Assembly: GCA_023091665.1 (NCBI GenBank) | Contig: JALJCQ010000001.1 | Location: forward strand, 3,410,001-3,474,000 | From: Pythium myriotylum | Lineage: Eukaryota; Oomycota; Peronosporomycetes; Pythiales; Pythiaceae | Direction: 5' to 3' | DNA: 64,000 nt | In this document: in pieces, positions 61,899 through 64,000 of the stretch | Numbering within the stretch: position 1 is the first letter of the stretch | Layout: each line of letters begins with the position of its first letter | Position numbers and translations under genes: made by a program | Notes under the pieces: generated by a model | Database searches by the model: none | What the model saw: only the letters and a program-made list of their open reading frames with translations | Told to the model about the DNA's origin: nothing

Positions 61899-64000
61899 AT
61901 GAGCCGGATGGACCAAATTAGAAGGGATCGACATCTAACTGACTTCAAGGGGTCCCAGGAGGAAGAACGTCTCGCCCAAGAAAGCTACCAGCTCATCGTC
62001 GATATCCAACTCACCGTCAAACGATATCTCATGATATCACCTCTAGATGAGGATCTTTTTGACTGGCTGGCTCCTGTGCGTCATGATGTGAAAATAGCGG
62101 ACGAGATTCCGAAGCTCTTCTTGGAGCTCCAAACTTACTTCATTCACGGAGAGCGACCGGACAATCGCGTCCTCATCCATGACTTCTGTCGACTCGCACG
62201 ACACTCGAACAAACTTCGGGCATTCCCAGCACTAAGAGCTGCCTTTTGGAAAACCTTGTTCAACACAACCATCCGAGGCAATGACGTCGACTATGTATTC
62301 GAGAGATGGTTCACACAGCCAGAATTTCCCCGGTTTACTATTGACTTCGGGGGAAAGGAGTATGGTGGCAACAAGCGGACGACCACAGACACTGCTCTCT
62401 TCGATGTAGTCTTCGAGGCGTTGGCAACTCCACATCCTGACGTGGACAGTATGCTTTCCTTCGATTTTGCCTTCCGAAGCTCGTCGATGATGGAGCCTCT
62501 CACACTTGAACAGCTACAAAGTATCGAGACGTTGCTGGATCGCATTTTTGCGTGCCCTCAGCGATCCTGCTCGGTCCGCTCGCTCGATCTGAGTCGCAGT
62601 GCGATGCATCCAAGTGAACTGGAGATTTTGGCGAGAATCGTGGCAAAGTGCAGAACTGGTGTCTATGCGATTGAAGAACTCCAACTCGACGCGATCATCC
62701 CACATTATGGCTCGCCGACGTACCAGCCGACCGACACGCCCGACGAGTACCTCGATATTACAACCGCAGCATTCGCAGCTAGTACGCTGCCTCGAGTCGC
62801 TGACGGAAAACTCCCACCAGCGTGTCACGCGACTGGATCGATGTTGCGCAAGGTGGCCCTCTCCAAGAACCATCTCACGCCGAACTACTTCCCTTGCCAT
62901 TTCTCCACTCTCCGTTACGGCTGCTTTCTTGAAGAAGATCTGACTGACTATTTCCCTCCCGGCTACACCTACTTGGACCAATGTGACCAAATGTTTGCAA
63001 CCGAGTGCTGGCGCTGGTTCGCCTTTGGACTCCTTTATCCTCGGCCAAAGCGCTTTGCTGACACATACAAGTTGCGAACCCTCGGCAATCTGCTCTGCAG
63101 TCCTCTCGCTATCCGAACGATTGTCAACACGGTTCGTAACCCTGTCGCGCAGCTTGTCGACAACAACGATGACGATACGTCCGCCACAGACTCGTTGATG
63201 GTGTGCACAATCAAGGAGGGCGCGTCCATCCAAGTGTTTGTCGACGGGCCAGGCTTCGATTTGATCGGGAGTCCATTATATGCGAGGCGGAGTTATCCTC
63301 ATCCGAGGCAGTTGCGAGAAACTACTGTGCTGGAGACGAGTGAGTTTGAGGCACTGTACGAGAGGGCAGACGGCGCCGTGTGCGTTGTCGTACCAGGCAT
63401 CGGCCTCGGGTGGGTGGAAAAGATTTTCGTCGGGCGTATCGAACGAGAGCCACTCGATCGTTCCAGTCTCGACGGACTCTACCATATCACGATTAGCATC
63501 GATGAAAGGAAAGGCGACGTCGATGATTTGCGGGAGCTGTTTCAAGTGGTCGGTCGCCAGTTGAGGTCGCTCACGTTCGACTTTGTTCCAGAACGAAACA
63601 TGTCGTGCGGTCAAGGAGAGGCATTTACAGAGCCATCGACTGGGGACAGTGTGGCGCAGATCATTTGCGACCATTGCCCACATCTGCAGCACTTGAAACT
63701 CAACTGTCCGTCTCCAAGATCTGTCTCGGACCTGGTCACTGCAATGGAGAACACCGACTTGCGCTCGCAATTGCTAACGCTCAATCTCAACGATAGTGAC
63801 CGCAATGCTCACGCGCGAAGGGACAATATCAACAACTACTTCGACGATGCTATCTTCGTACGCCTCTCCTCTCTCTTGGCCGATGCAGCGAATCCCCCAG
63901 TTCTTGAAGAACTACGACTTCATTGGTGTCCGTACGGACCAGCCGGCATTGCGAGTCTGTACGATGCCCTTCTCGTGAACACCCGGCTAGTTCGGATCGA
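61899..64000 (+). CDS. large LRR-containing protein, 3' truncated by the window edge
   Basis: Uninterrupted frame of about 700 codons from the ATG at 61899 to the window end, with no stop and no intron. I followed every codon; codon use fits coding sequence. It begins MSRMDQIRRDRHL with no signal peptide. The first 170 residues are mostly helical and charged. LRR-like stretches appear at VRSLDLSRSAMHPSELEIL, IEELQLDAI, LQHLKLNCP, LLTLNLND and LEELRLHWCPYGPAGIASL, the last resembling ribonuclease-inhibitor-type LRRs. No NB-ARC P-loop is visible in the part seen. Probably a cytoplasmic scaffold or recognition protein; function unknown. Confidence 0.8.
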   Translation, partial: MSRMDQIRRDRHLTDFKGSQEEERLAQESYQLIVDIQLTVKRYLMISPLDEDLFDWLAPVRHDVKIADEIPKLFLELQTYFIHGERPDNRVLIHDFCRLARHSNKLRAFPALRAAFWKTLFNTTIRGNDVDYVFERWFTQPEFPRFTIDFGGKEYGGNKRTTTDTALFDVVFEALATPHPDVDSMLSFDFAFRSSSMMEPLTLEQLQSIETLLDRIFACPQRSCSVRSLDLSRSAMHPSELEILARIVAKCRTGVYAIEELQLDAIIPHYGSPTYQPTDTPDEYLDITTAAFAASTLPRVADGKLPPACHATGSMLRKVALSKNHLTPNYFPCHFSTLRYGCFLEEDLTDYFPPGYTYLDQCDQMFATECWRWFAFGLLYPRPKRFADTYKLRTLGNLLCSPLAIRTIVNTVRNPVAQLVDNNDDDTSATDSLMVCTIKEGASIQVFVDGPGFDLIGSPLYARRSYPHPRQLRETTVLETSEFEALYERADGAVCVVVPGIGLGWVEKIFVGRIEREPLDRSSLDGLYHITISIDERKGDVDDLRELFQVVGRQLRSLTFDFVPERNMSCGQGEAFTEPSTGDSVAQIICDHCPHLQHLKLNCPSPRSVSDLVTAMENTDLRSQLLTLNLNDSDRNAHARRDNINNYFDDAIFVRLSSLLADAANPPVLEELRLHWCPYGPAGIASLYDALLVNTRLVRI

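Noticed and set aside
1..64000. CRISPR arrays, bacterial operons, prophage or insertion sequences
   Set aside because: Intron-bearing eukaryotic genes throughout; no regularly spaced repeats, Shine-Dalgarno-led operons or transposase genes seen.

Overview
This window is nuclear DNA from a flagellated eukaryote, most likely an oomycete (Phytophthora/Pythium/Saprolegnia lineage; I cannot resolve the genus). The evidence is: compact genes with short introns (mostly 53-80 nt, GT-AG), start-proximal CTCATTCT/CTCATTCC motifs that match the oomycete initiator, ciliary genes (IFT122, Tubby-like), a leucine-rich-repeat receptor kinase, an EF-hand CorA magnesium transporter, folate/biopterin-type transporters, and a tandem array of secreted RNase T2 genes. 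No prokaryotic, viral or organellar segment was seen, and I recognised no tRNA or rRNA.

Layout. 1-5.3 kb: the 3' part of an LRR receptor-like kinase and a CorA/EF-hand transporter. 6.2-10.9 kb: plant-type quinolinate synthase (NadA) and a Tubby-like protein. 11.3-18.4 kb: three tandem MATE transporters; the third has a 1-nt deletion and is a gene-conversion mosaic with the second. 18.5-26.8 kb (minus strand): IFT122 and a 1296-aa ABCC transporter. 27.2-31 kb: a kinesin and an uncharacterised gene. 31.3-35 kb: a choline-transporter-like protein and a BTB-Kelch protein. 35.2-41.5 kb: ATG12 (four small exons), a disordered protein with a possibly ciliary C-terminal block, a small basic protein, the cohesin acetyltransferase Eco1/ESCO, and an RRM + 4x CCCH RNA-binding protein. 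43.2-53.2 kb: six tandem RNase T2 genes in gene-poor flanks. 53.9-58 kb: a BT1/folate-biopterin transporter and two tandem Cys-rich type I membrane proteins. 59-61.9 kb: gene-poor. 61.9 kb to the end: an uninterrupted LRR-type reading frame of about 700 codons that leaves the window without a stop.

How the genes relate. Most are independent housekeeping genes. Three regions grew by local duplication: the MATE cluster, the RNase T2 cluster and the Cys-rich pair. In the RNase array three members have the usual catalytic Glu-Trp-x-Lys-His pattern and three carry Val instead of the conserved Lys. One Lys-type member is broken by a frameshift plus an in-frame deletion. IFT122 and Tubby-like protein are functionally linked in cilia in other eukaryotes (IFT-A and TULP3), but their linkage here is probably chance.

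All exon boundaries were inferred by eye from GT/AG signals, reading-frame continuity and family similarity remembered without a database search. RNA-seq would be needed to confirm them.
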